Below, piece by piece: positions 8,372-17,333 of a DNA stretch of 64,000 bases (position 1 is its first letter; each line of letters begins with the position of its first letter). The notes under the pieces were generated by a model. It worked only from the letters and a program-made list of their open reading frames with translations. It searched no databases and had not been told where the DNA came from. The stretch is taken from the NCBI RefSeq assembly GCF_937903345.1, contig NZ_CALCZQ010000032.1:124001-188000 (forward strand). The letters are read 5' to 3'. The position numbers were made by a program, and so were the translations under genes. This DNA comes from an uncultured Emticicia sp. GTDB lineage: Bacteria > Bacteroidota > Bacteroidia > Cytophagales > Spirosomataceae.

Positions 8372-11300
8372 TTATCTTTTCGTAATAATTGCATCTGAGT
8401 TTAAAATCGTACTTGCCACAACGGCATTGGCGGCTACTGCAGCTACTTCTAAAGTTGGGTCAATTTTGTAAAGTCCAGTTTTCAGCCAACCTTTAGTTTT
8501 ATCTGGATTTTGTTTAAATTGCTCATATTCAGCTTTTTGCAATGATAAAAGCAAGTCCAGCTCACGTTCAGAAGGCATTTTACTACTTAGTTTTCGATAC
8601 ATTTCAATAATTGCTTTTCGTGTGTCAGCTTGCTTGGTCATGCTTTCTCCCATTACTTTGGCAGCTTCAATAAATGTTGGGTCATTCAGCGTAACGAGGG
8701 CTTGCAAGGGCGTATTGGTCTTTTGTCGGCGAACCATACAATAGCTACGAGAAGGAGCATCGAACGTTCCCAAAGTTGGATTTGGCACCGAACGTTTGAC
8801 AATCACATAAAGGCTACGACGATAAACAGCATCGCTCGAATCTTGTGTATAATGGGTGTTATTGATTTCCCAAAGTCCATCGGGTTGGTAAGGTTTTACG
8901 CTTTTACCGCCAATTTTTTTGTTGATTAAACCACTCACAGCCAATGCGTTATCACGTACCATTTCGGCAGATAGTCGATTACTTGGCCCATGCGAAAGTA
9001 AACGATTTTCGGGGTCACGCTCACGTGCTTCTTTGATAGTTTTTGAATCTTGTCGATACGTGGCCGACATCACAATTAGTTTGTTGAGTTTTTTTATATC
9101 CCATTCTGCTTGGAAATTAAGAGCCAGCCAATCTAGTAATTCAGGATGGCATGGCATTTCACCTTGATTTCCAAAATCTTCGGTAGTTTTCACAATGCCC
9201 ACACCAAAGAAATTTTGCCAAAATCGGTTTACCGCTACTCGTGCGGTCAGTGGGTTGTTTTTGTCTGTAAGCCATTGAGCTAAACCAAGTCGATTTTTAG
9301 GCAAATTGGCAGGAAATACAAGAATATCTTTAGGAGTATTGGGTTTTACCGCTTCGCCCAAGGCATCATATTGCCCTCGATGTAGCAAGTGCGTAATTTT
9401 AGGTTGAGGCATTTCTTGCATAACCATTATTTCAGCAATTTTTTCGCTTGAATCAGATAAAGCCGTTCGGAGTTTTTGTAATTCTTTTTGTGCTGATAAA
9501 ACGATTGGATTGACGGCCGAAAAGTAATAATCTTTTAAAATCGCTTTTTCTGATGCATTTAGTTCGCTCGCTGATTTATTAGCAATACTGCTCCAATCTG
9601 CCTTTTTTGCTAAGACTTTTACTTCAAACGGCGTTAATGAACGATTATAAACTACTGCGTCGTCAACTTTTCCGCCCTTAAAACCTAAGCCACGCCACCA
9701 GCCACCAATCTGCAAAGCAGGTTCTGATTTTGAATAAAAAATGATGTCCTTGTATAATTGGTCGATGATGGTTTCCATAGGTAGTTCTTCACCATCGAGA
9801 TATAATTTGAAGCCATTGGCTTTGGCAGAGCCATCATAAGTCATACTTAAATGCAACCATTTTTCACGCGGAGCATCTTTCAAACTCAATTTTGTAATGG
9901 CATTCGAAGGGGCCGTGTGAGCCATCGTGATTTCTAATTTGTTGTTTCTTAGAAAAAGGTGATAGCCCTTGAAATTATACAAACGCTCGGCATTACTTTT
10001 ATGAAAAATCACTCCATCTTTCATTTCTTTCGGGATATAAGCCCACATTCCGACTGTAAAGGCTTCTGATTTTCGGAAAACGCCCACGTCTTTTAAATCG
10101 GCGTAAACATCTCCGTCTAAAAGTAAGACTTTTCCCATGGAGTTCTTCTCGAATGTAGGTTTATCAAGTGTCCCGGCATCACGACGCATCACACCCGATT
10201 GTTTTGGATTAATACTGTTTCGGAGTGAATCTTCAAAAGTATAAAATCCTTGTAAGCCAATTTGTGGTAAAGTATTATTAGCTAGCGACTTATGCTTATT
10301 TTCTAATAGCCATTTTTCAAAATCTACCAAAGCTGAATTTTGTGTTTCGATAACTTTTTGCTCCTGGTCAGAAATGGAGTTTTTGATGAAATTTACAACT
10401 TTTTCCTGTTCTGATGTTGGTAAAAGTAAGGTAGGAGTAGGAAGATCATCATTCCACGAAATTTGGCCTGCCTCTCGTACATTATTGAAAAAACTGAACA
10501 ATTCATAATAATTTTTCTGCGAAATGGGGTCATATTTATGGTCGTGGCACCTAGCACAACCAACAGATATTGCCAAGAAAGCATCGCCAAACGTATTGGT
10601 TCTATCCATCACATATTCGGTCTGAAATTCTTCTTCTACAATGCCACCTTCTAAGTTTTGAGGATGATTTCGATTAAAAGCCGTAGCAATAAGCATGTCT
10701 TTGGTGGGCGAAGGAAGCAAATCACCTGCCAATTGCTGGTGAACAAATGTGTTATAAGGCATGTTTTCGTTGAAAGCTCGAATGACCCAATCTCGATAAG
10801 GTGACATATCTCGAAGGCGGTCAACCGTATAGCCGTGCGAATCTGCAAAACGTGCTAAATCGAGCCAATCAATTGCCATTTTTTCGCCATAATGCGGTGA
10901 AGCGAGCAATCTATCCACTTGTTTTTCGTAGGCGTTGGGGCTATTGTCGTTCATAAAAGCATCAATTTCTTCTAAAGTTGGTGGTAAACCTGTTAAATCA
11001 AATGATAAACGACGCAATAAAATTTCTCTCGAAGCTTCCTTCGATGCTGATAAACCTTCTTGCTCCAGACGGCCAAAAATAAAATTGTCTATTTGATTAA
11101 TCGGCGAAAAAGTAAGCGTATTTTTAAGTGAGGGGATTATTCTTTTTTGTGGTTTTACAAATGCCCAATGAGGCTGATAAACAGCTCCATTTTCAATCCA
11201 TTTAATAATAACTGCTTTTTCTTGAGCTGATAAACTCAAATGCGATTTGGGAGTAGGCATCACGTAGGTAAGGTCAGAAGAGAGGATTCGGTGAAAAACC

Positions 11301-11611
11301 TCACTTTTTTTTAGGTTTCGTGGCACAATAGCAACTTTACCTGGGCTTTCGGGTAGCTGAGCATAAGCGGCCTCGGCCAAATCTAAACGTAATCCTGCTT
11401 TTTGTTTGGCTTTATCGGGGCCGTGGCATGCAAAGCATTTATCAGATAAAATGGGCTTAACATGAAGATTATAATCTAGCGATGCAGGTAAGTTTTTATA
11501 GGCGAGTGCCACATCTTCGGGCAATTTTGCAGGGTCAGCAAACCGATGCTCATTTGGTTTAAATGACCATAAATAAATACAAGCAATGATTAATAGTAAG
11601 TATTTTTTCAT
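8372..11611 (-). CDS. PSD1/DUF1553 protein with planctomycete-type cytochrome c, DUF1549 and LamG-like domains
   Basis: From the ATG at 11611 the protein has 1079 residues and a hydrophobic signal (MKKYLLLIIACIYLWSF). A PSCyt1-type heme site follows, CFACH at 59-63, within DKCFACHGPDKAKQKAGLRLD. DUF1549 comes next (HYGEKMAIDWLDLARFADSHGY), then a concanavalin/LamG-like insert at about 465-665 (GLQGFYTFEDSL, FTVGMWAYIP, KLYLDGEE). DUF1553 ends the protein (NPLTARVAVNRFWQNFFG, FDAPSRSYCMVRRQKTNTPL). This architecture is typical of Planctomycetes and recurs in some Bacteroidota. It is thought to act in extracytoplasmic redox or glycan breakdown, unproven. The ORF could start at 11692, but that adds 27 non-signal residues and overlaps the preceding gene. 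Confidence 0.93.
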   Translation of the reverse strand: MKKYLLLIIACIYLWSFKPNEHRFADPAKLPEDVALAYKNLPASLDYNLHVKPILSDKCFACHGPDKAKQKAGLRLDLAEAAYAQLPESPGKVAIVPRNLKKSEVFHRILSSDLTYVMPTPKSHLSLSAQEKAVIIKWIENGAVYQPHWAFVKPQKRIIPSLKNTLTFSPINQIDNFIFGRLEQEGLSASKEASREILLRRLSFDLTGLPPTLEEIDAFMNDNSPNAYEKQVDRLLASPHYGEKMAIDWLDLARFADSHGYTVDRLRDMSPYRDWVIRAFNENMPYNTFVHQQLAGDLLPSPTKDMLIATAFNRNHPQNLEGGIVEEEFQTEYVMDRTNTFGDAFLAISVGCARCHDHKYDPISQKNYYELFSFFNNVREAGQISWNDDLPTPTLLLPTSEQEKVVNFIKNSISDQEQKVIETQNSALVDFEKWLLENKHKSLANNTLPQIGLQGFYTFEDSLRNSINPKQSGVMRRDAGTLDKPTFEKNSMGKVLLLDGDVYADLKDVGVFRKSEAFTVGMWAYIPKEMKDGVIFHKSNAERLYNFKGYHLFLRNNKLEITMAHTAPSNAITKLSLKDAPREKWLHLSMTYDGSAKANGFKLYLDGEELPMETIIDQLYKDIIFYSKSEPALQIGGWWRGLGFKGGKVDDAVVYNRSLTPFEVKVLAKKADWSSIANKSASELNASEKAILKDYYFSAVNPIVLSAQKELQKLRTALSDSSEKIAEIMVMQEMPQPKITHLLHRGQYDALGEAVKPNTPKDILVFPANLPKNRLGLAQWLTDKNNPLTARVAVNRFWQNFFGVGIVKTTEDFGNQGEMPCHPELLDWLALNFQAEWDIKKLNKLIVMSATYRQDSKTIKEARERDPENRLLSHGPSNRLSAEMVRDNALAVSGLINKKIGGKSVKPYQPDGLWEINNTHYTQDSSDAVYRRSLYVIVKRSVPNPTLGTFDAPSRSYCMVRRQKTNTPLQALVTLNDPTFIEAAKVMGESMTKQADTRKAIIEMYRKLSSKMPSERELDLLLSLQKAEYEQFKQNPDKTKGWLKTGLYKIDPTLEVAAVAANAVVASTILNSDAIITKR

Positions 11612-11636
11612 GATTGAATTTATTGTTTTTAAATTC

Positions 11637-13076
11637 TTATTTGATATTTTTATTAGTATCCGGCCTCGAAAACTGAAATTCACCTGTTTCAATTTGTAAT
11701 TTTGGCAATGACTTTTTCAAATGTTCAATACCCGATTTACTAACATGAGTTTGCCATAAATAAACCACTTTTAGTTTTGGGTATTTTAAAAAAGCCTCCA
11801 ATCCTCTATCAGTGATATTTGTGCCGTATAAATTAAGTTGTTCGAGGTTTGGTAAAGCTTTCAGATGCTCCAATGCAGCATCTGAAATGTCTGTGTTTTC
11901 GAGATTTAACTTTATTAAGTTCTTAAAGTTAGCAATTTTTTTAATAGCCTCATCATTGATTGGTTGATTACTTAATCTTAGCTTAATGAGTTGATTATTA
12001 ATGCTTTCTAAGTCGTTTAATAAAAATGGTATATAATTTTTGACATTCACAAAATTAGCTGAAACATAATTTGAGCCATTTCCTGAATACGTAATACCGA
12101 TGTTTTGCTGTTTCAATTTTTCAAGCACAGATGGGCTGACGGCTTCTACATTAACTGTCTGTAATTTTGAATCATTATTTTGTAGGTCTTCTTTTTCAAT
12201 GACTGAAATGTCAGAACTTGTTTCAGATTTATTCGGTGAATTTAGAAGGAAGGTTTCAACCAAAGGTTTTTCGTTGGCAATCGTCTCAATTTCTTCTACA
12301 AAAGCAGCTCCTTTTTTTATCCATGAATAAATAGTCGAAATCTCGTTTCTAGTCAGTTGGGTTTTGCCTTTGGGAGGCATGTGTTTTTCATCGTCTTCGG
12401 GTAAAATTAAATGCGTAAATAAGGTACTTTTGTTTGGATTCCCAAGGCTCATAATACGCCCATTTTTGCCGCCTTTTTTTATAAAATATTCCGAATCTAA
12501 GCGTAAACTGCCTTTCTTTTTGCTGGCAGAATGACAGTCATAACACTTGGTTTTCAGAATCGGAATAATCTTATCCCGATACACAAATGTTTTTTTTATG
12601 GTGGCATGATTCATGATCTGTGTGGTGTCAATACTTTCAAAAGAAGCTATTTTTGTGGTTTCTATGATGGTAGAAGATTTACTTTTAGAACTAAAAAGAT
12701 AAGATTCTCCATGCGTGATATTTCCTCCAAAATGCCCTGTTATCGTCAAACAAATGATGGTTGTGCTTGCTAATATCCAACGATATTTTTTGAAAAAATA
12801 GGCTAAAAATCCAAGAATAGCGGTGCTGATACCCGTCCATTGGTGTTTGAAAATAGCATTGGTTTCGTAGTCTCCAGATTGAGATAAAAGCCAACCCGCT
12901 ACACATGCAATTATTGATGAAAATGTTCCGAGAAGTAGGGATAAATCAATAGCAGCATCCATATCAATTTTTCGGAATTGCTGCAAAATCATCATTACAT
13001 AAGCAAAAATTAGAATGCCGATGGGCAAATGCACGATGAGTGGATGTAAATGTCCGATTAATTCTGTTTGAAACAT
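11637..13076 (-). CDS. DUF2231 membrane domain fused to planctomycete-type cytochrome c and leucine-rich repeats
   Basis: Four membrane helices (about residues 11-31, 43-65, 82-97 and 100-117) begin with HLHPLIVHLPIG, the DUF2231 signature. CYDCH at 178-182 is a c-type heme site followed by KKGSLRLDS and HMPPKGKTQLT, as in PSCyt1 domains. A low-complexity linker leads to about four leucine-rich repeats at about 355-460 (LKALPNLEQLNLYGTNITD). The protein is probably anchored in the inner membrane with cytochrome and LRR parts outside. It is the first gene of the minus-strand set, 25 bases before the PSD1 gene, and may be its membrane electron acceptor or docking partner; that role is inferred. 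Confidence 0.88.
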   Translation of the reverse strand: MFQTELIGHLHPLIVHLPIGILIFAYVMMILQQFRKIDMDAAIDLSLLLGTFSSIIACVAGWLLSQSGDYETNAIFKHQWTGISTAILGFLAYFFKKYRWILASTTIICLTITGHFGGNITHGESYLFSSKSKSSTIIETTKIASFESIDTTQIMNHATIKKTFVYRDKIIPILKTKCYDCHSASKKKGSLRLDSEYFIKKGGKNGRIMSLGNPNKSTLFTHLILPEDDEKHMPPKGKTQLTRNEISTIYSWIKKGAAFVEEIETIANEKPLVETFLLNSPNKSETSSDISVIEKEDLQNNDSKLQTVNVEAVSPSVLEKLKQQNIGITYSGNGSNYVSANFVNVKNYIPFLLNDLESINNQLIKLRLSNQPINDEAIKKIANFKNLIKLNLENTDISDAALEHLKALPNLEQLNLYGTNITDRGLEAFLKYPKLKVVYLWQTHVSKSGIEHLKKSLPKLQIETGEFQFSRPDTNKNIK

Positions 13077-13218
13077 TTTTGTTTTGGTCCAAAGATTTTC
13101 TCAAAATTAATCAAATTTAAGTCACAGAAAAGAAAGTAGCGAGATTAGATTTTTTATAGATAAAATAGGATGGAGTTGAGTTTTGAAAGTCAAGCTTTTA
13201 TTCCTGACTTCCAATCTT

Positions 13219-16077
13219 TTATAATTTTCCTCTCAAGAAATCAGCAGTATAATTGCCTTCAATTTTTATCATATCTTCCGGAGTGCCTTCAAAAGTCAGA
13301 TAGCCACCTTTTTGGCCACCGTCGGGGCCTAAATCAATAATCCAGTCAGCCGATTTTATAACTTCCATATTATGCTCAATAATAATCACGGTATCGCCTT
13401 GGTCAACTAAAGCATTGATTGCTTTCAAGAGTTTTTTGATGTCATGGAAGTGCAAACCCGTTGTTGGTTCATCAAAAACGAATAGTGTCTTACCTTTATC
13501 AGCATTACCTTTGCTTAAGAAAAACGCAAGTTTTACACGCTGTGCTTCTCCGCCCGAGAGTGTACTTGAGGATTGTCCTAAACGAATATAACCCAAACCA
13601 ACATCTTGAAGCGGACGAAGTTTATCTGCCAATTTTGGCTCACTTACGCTGAAAAACTCAATAGCTTCGTCAACAGTCATGGCCAAAATATCAGCAATAT
13701 CTTTTTCATTATATTTTACTTCCAGAATCTCCTGCTTAAAACGTTTTCCTCCACAACTTTCGCATTTTAGGCGTACATCGGCCATAAATTGCATTTCAAT
13801 TGTTTGCTCGCCCTCTCCTTGGCAGGCTTCACAACGGCCGCCATCAACATTGAAAGAGAAGAAAGCTGGCTTATAATCTCGTGATTTTGAAAGCTGTTGT
13901 TCGGCCATCATTTGACGAATGTAATCATACGCCTTGATATAGGTTACTGGGTTTGAGCGGGATGATTTTCCAATCGGATTTTGGTCAATCATTTCAACCT
14001 GCGTGATGCGGTCAAGTGAACCAATTAAACCTGAATACTTTCCTGCCTCTTCGCTGTATTCGCCTTTTAAACGAGCAATTGCAGGGAATAAGATTTTACG
14101 AACTAAGGTTGATTTTCCTGAGCCGCTCACACCAGTTACAACTGTAAGTACACCCAACGGAAATGTAACATCAACTTCTTTGAGGTTATTTTCTCTTGCA
14201 CCTTTGAGCTCTATAAAATCAATTGGTTTTCGGCGTTGAATAGGCACAAGAATTTGGTCAACTCCAGTTAGGAAATTGATGGTGTGGGAAATGCTTTTTT
14301 CATTAGATGTTGTATTGATTTCAGCCCAACTACCTTGAAAAATTAATTCTCCACCCAGCGTTCCTGCATTTGGGCCGATATCGATAATTTGGTCGGCGGC
14401 ACGCATAACTTCCTCTTCGTGTTCTACCACAACCACTGTATTGCCCATGTCTCGCAGCGACTCCAAAACACTTACTAAACGTTGTGTATCTCTAGGGTGT
14501 AAGCCAATACTTGGTTCGTCAAGAATATACATCGAACCAACTAAGGCACTTCCTAGCGATGTTGCTAGTTTGATACGTTGAAATTCACCGCCCGAAAGAC
14601 TTGAAGTAAGGCGATTGAGTGTCAAATAGCCCAGTCCAACTCGCTCCATAAATTCGAGGCGGCTATTAATTTCTATTAAAATTCTTTTTGAAACTGCTTT
14701 CTGAAAATCGGGTAGCTGTAAACTTTTGAAGAAACTGGCTAAATCCGAAATTGGCATCAACACCAAATCAACGATTGATGCTTTACCGATTTTTACGTAG
14801 CTGGCATCTTTGCGTAGACGAGAGCTTCGACACTCAGGACAGTCGGTGCGGCCTCTGTAACGAGAAAGCATCACTCGGTATTGTACCTTATGCACTTGAC
14901 TTTCGATATCAGTAAAGAAAGCGTCAAGCCCTTGGAAATATTCATTGCCTGTCCAAAGCAATTGTTGTTGTTCAGTTGTGAGGTCTTTGTATGAGCGGTG
15001 AATTGGGAAATCGCAACGAATGCCATTTTTGAGCAAAGGTGCAAGCCATTCGCTCATGCGTTCGCTTCGCCACGGAGCAATCGCTCCTTCAAAAACTGAT
15101 AAATTTTTATCTGGAATTACCAGTTCGGGGTCAATGCCTAGTACTTTTCCGAAACCTTCGCAGCGTTTACAAGCACCATAAGGATTATTGAAAGTAAAAA
15201 GATTTACACTTGGTTCTTCAAAATGTATTCCTTCAAGTTCAAATTTATCTGAAAACGTATTTCGAGTTGTTTGTCGCTCGCCTGTTTTTTCATTTGTAGA
15301 AATAATGTCTATAAAACATTCTCCTTCGCCTTCAAAAAATGAAGTTTGAATCGAGTCAGAAAAACGAAATTGTGTATCTTCATCGTTGTGTTTTACAACA
15401 TTTCTATCAATCAAGATTTCTAAGTCTTGATTGGGTGAAAGTTTAATATTTTCTTCCTGGAGGTCTTGAATTTGCTTTATTTCGCCATCAATCACAATAC
15501 GAGTATAACCTTTTTGCAGCAAAAGCTCTAATTCTTTCTCTATTTTTCGATCTTCTTTTACTTTTAAAGGTGTCAGGACCATCACACGAGTGCCTTCTTC
15601 GTGCGAAAGAATGAAATTCACCACATCTGTTATGGTATCTTTTCTCACTTCCTGCCCCGAAGTTGGCGAGTAGGTGATACCTGTTCGAGCAAAAAGTAGT
15701 TTTAGATAATCATAGATTTCGGTGGTCGTGCCGACTGTCGAGCGAGGGTTTTTGGTTGCAACTTTTTGTTCGATGGCAATCGCTGGCGAAACACCTTTGA
15801 TATAATCGACCTCAGGTTTTTCCATACGACCCAAAAATTGACGAGCATACGAACTCAAACTTTCAACATACATTCGCTGCCCTTCGGCGAAGAGTGTATC
15901 GAATGCCAACGAAGACTTGCCACTTCCCGAAAGCCCCGTGACTACCACGAGTTTATTGCGGGGAATTGCCACATCAATATTTTTGAGATTATTTACTTTT
16001 GCTCCCTTGATGATGATGTACTGCTTTGGGTCAAGAGATTCGACGTCGGTATGATGCGTATTTTGGGTATTATTCAT
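13219..16077 (-). CDS. uvrA: Excinuclease ABC subunit A
   Basis: This is the DNA damage sensor of nucleotide excision repair, which works as a dimer and loads UvrB. Both ABC ATPase modules are complete: Walker A GLSGSGKSS near residue 50 with signature LSGGEFQRI, and Walker A GVSGSGKST with signature LSGGEAQRVKLAF. Zinc-binding cysteines appear in CKRCEGFG, CPECRSSRL, CEACQGEGE and CESCGGKRF. The length, 952 residues, is normal. The ATG at 16077 precedes a short polar extension common in Bacteroidota copies. It stands alone, with a divergent HAD operon upstream and 142 bases before the LRR gene on the other side. A weak hairpin (13187-13210) may terminate it. Confidence 0.98.
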   Translation of the reverse strand: MNNTQNTHHTDVESLDPKQYIIIKGAKVNNLKNIDVAIPRNKLVVVTGLSGSGKSSLAFDTLFAEGQRMYVESLSSYARQFLGRMEKPEVDYIKGVSPAIAIEQKVATKNPRSTVGTTTEIYDYLKLLFARTGITYSPTSGQEVRKDTITDVVNFILSHEEGTRVMVLTPLKVKEDRKIEKELELLLQKGYTRIVIDGEIKQIQDLQEENIKLSPNQDLEILIDRNVVKHNDEDTQFRFSDSIQTSFFEGEGECFIDIISTNEKTGERQTTRNTFSDKFELEGIHFEEPSVNLFTFNNPYGACKRCEGFGKVLGIDPELVIPDKNLSVFEGAIAPWRSERMSEWLAPLLKNGIRCDFPIHRSYKDLTTEQQQLLWTGNEYFQGLDAFFTDIESQVHKVQYRVMLSRYRGRTDCPECRSSRLRKDASYVKIGKASIVDLVLMPISDLASFFKSLQLPDFQKAVSKRILIEINSRLEFMERVGLGYLTLNRLTSSLSGGEFQRIKLATSLGSALVGSMYILDEPSIGLHPRDTQRLVSVLESLRDMGNTVVVVEHEEEVMRAADQIIDIGPNAGTLGGELIFQGSWAEINTTSNEKSISHTINFLTGVDQILVPIQRRKPIDFIELKGARENNLKEVDVTFPLGVLTVVTGVSGSGKSTLVRKILFPAIARLKGEYSEEAGKYSGLIGSLDRITQVEMIDQNPIGKSSRSNPVTYIKAYDYIRQMMAEQQLSKSRDYKPAFFSFNVDGGRCEACQGEGEQTIEMQFMADVRLKCESCGGKRFKQEILEVKYNEKDIADILAMTVDEAIEFFSVSEPKLADKLRPLQDVGLGYIRLGQSSSTLSGGEAQRVKLAFFLSKGNADKGKTLFVFDEPTTGLHFHDIKKLLKAINALVDQGDTVIIIEHNMEVIKSADWIIDLGPDGGQKGGYLTFEGTPEDMIKIEGNYTADFLRGKL

Positions 16078-16246
16078 TCGGTTTTTAAAGAATAGCTCGA
16101 AATAATTTAACCAATTTTTATACTATATAGTTTCGTCATGGTAACTGATTAATCTCACAAAGCAGAAATAGGGAGTTTAATTCAACATTTATTCATACAG
16201 TATTATTATTAGTAAACGAAAAGATAGAAACACACCGGTAAAACTG

Positions 16247-16254
16247 TACTTTTG
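16247..16254 (+). promoter_or_regulatory. Candidate -7 element before the HAD gene
   Basis: TACTTTTG matches the Bacteroidota -7 consensus TAnnTTTG, but no TTTG lies 19-21 bases upstream. If it is used, transcription begins near 16260, downstream of the TTG at 16252, which favours the TTG at 16285 as the HAD start. Confidence 0.35.
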
Positions 16255-16284
16255 CAAAAAAAACATAAACTTCCTCAGAGAGCA

Positions 16285-16944
16285 TTGGAAACATCAATTG
16301 CAGTAATTTTTGACATGGACGGTGTCATTTGCGACACAAATCCTTACCATTCACTTGCTTGGAAAGCATTTTTAGATAAATTTAATATCAAATCAAGCGA
16401 AGAAGAATTCATTGCTCATATGTATGGCAAGAGCAATAGCTATATCTTGAAATACTTTTTTAAGAGAGAAATAGTAGGAGATGAATTTGCTCAAATGGAG
16501 TTTGAAAAAGAAGCTCTTTTTCGTGAAATTTACGAAGAACACGTAAAGCCGATTTCGGGTTTGGTAGAATTTATTGAAGACTTAAAATCTAATGGTGTAA
16601 AAACAGGCATCGCTACTTCGGCACCGTATCTGAATATGGAACTGATTTTGAGTAAATTGCCTTTACGTGATAAAATGCAATCATTACTTGCTAGCGAAGA
16701 CGTTAGCACCCATAAACCCAATCCCGAGGTTTACCTAAAATCTGCTTTAAACTTAGATATTTCGACCGAAAGATGCGTTGTTTTTGAAGATTCGTTCTCA
16801 GGCGTTACTGCAGGGAAAGCTGCAGGTGCAAAAGTTGTGGGAGTACTTTCGACGTATAAAAAAGAAGAATTACCTGTTTGCGATGAATACATAGTTGATT
16901 ATCAAGGACTTACATATCAGAAAATCAAAGAACTTTTTAACTGA
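16285..16944 (+). CDS. HAD-superfamily hydrolase, beta-phosphoglucomutase-like
   Basis: IAVIFDMDGVICDTNPYHSLAW is motif I with the cap typical of HAD subfamily IA (beta-phosphoglucomutase/phosphatase type). TSAPYLNME is motif II. KPNPEVYLKSA with VVFEDSFSGVTAGKAAGAKVVGV gives motifs III and IV. It is a cytoplasmic Mg-dependent phosphatase or phosphomutase, probably of a small sugar phosphate. There is no ATG before the catalytic DMD. TTG at 16285 gives a 219-residue protein and TTG at 16252 adds 11 basic residues; the later one is preferred because a -7 element overlaps the earlier. Its stop overlaps the next ATG by one base, so this and the next two genes form one coupled operon. Confidence 0.87.
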   Translation: METSIAVIFDMDGVICDTNPYHSLAWKAFLDKFNIKSSEEEFIAHMYGKSNSYILKYFFKREIVGDEFAQMEFEKEALFREIYEEHVKPISGLVEFIEDLKSNGVKTGIATSAPYLNMELILSKLPLRDKMQSLLASEDVSTHKPNPEVYLKSALNLDISTERCVVFEDSFSGVTAGKAAGAKVVGVLSTYKKEELPVCDEYIVDYQGLTYQKIKELFN

Positions 16945-17333
16945 TGAACATCGAACATATTGCTATTTGGACCAAAGACCTTGAAAAAATGAGGGTTTTC
17001 TATGAAAAATATTTTATGGGAAAATCAAATGAAAAATATCGAAACGATAAAAAGGGCTTTGAATCTTATTTTATTTCTTTTGATTCGGGTGCAAGGCTCG
17101 AAATTATGCAAATGCCCACAATTCCTACTTCAAAAAACAATGTTCATGAGCAGTTTATTGGTCTTACGCATTTTGCCGTTTCGGTCGGAACACAAGAAAA
17201 AGTTGATGTTTTAACAAAAATATTAGAAAATGACGGCTTTGAAATAGTAGGCCAACCTAGATGGACAGGCGATGGCTACTACGAAAGTATAGTGCTTGAC
17301 CCCGAACAAAATCGCATAGAAATAACCATATAA
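16944..17333 (+). CDS. VOC family (glyoxalase/bleomycin resistance-like) protein
   Basis: This single-domain VOC protein of 129 residues begins IEHIAIWTKDLEKMRVFYEKYF and ends YYESIVLDPEQNRIEITI. Candidate metal ligands are H5, H76 (LTHFAVSV) and E126, the normal spacing for a lactoylglutathione-lyase-type site, although one of the usual four is not obvious. The reaction cannot be named from sequence. It is translated from an ATG overlapping the HAD stop by one base, and its own stop overlaps the MFS start by one base. A shared role with the HAD enzyme and transporter in one small-molecule pathway is therefore likely. Confidence 0.85.
   Translation: MNIEHIAIWTKDLEKMRVFYEKYFMGKSNEKYRNDKKGFESYFISFDSGARLEIMQMPTIPTSKNNVHEQFIGLTHFAVSVGTQEKVDVLTKILENDGFEIVGQPRWTGDGYYESIVLDPEQNRIEITI

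Noticed and set aside
11612..11692. Earlier start of the PSD1/DUF1553 gene
   Set aside because: The extra 27 residues precede a complete signal peptide and overlap the upstream LRR gene.
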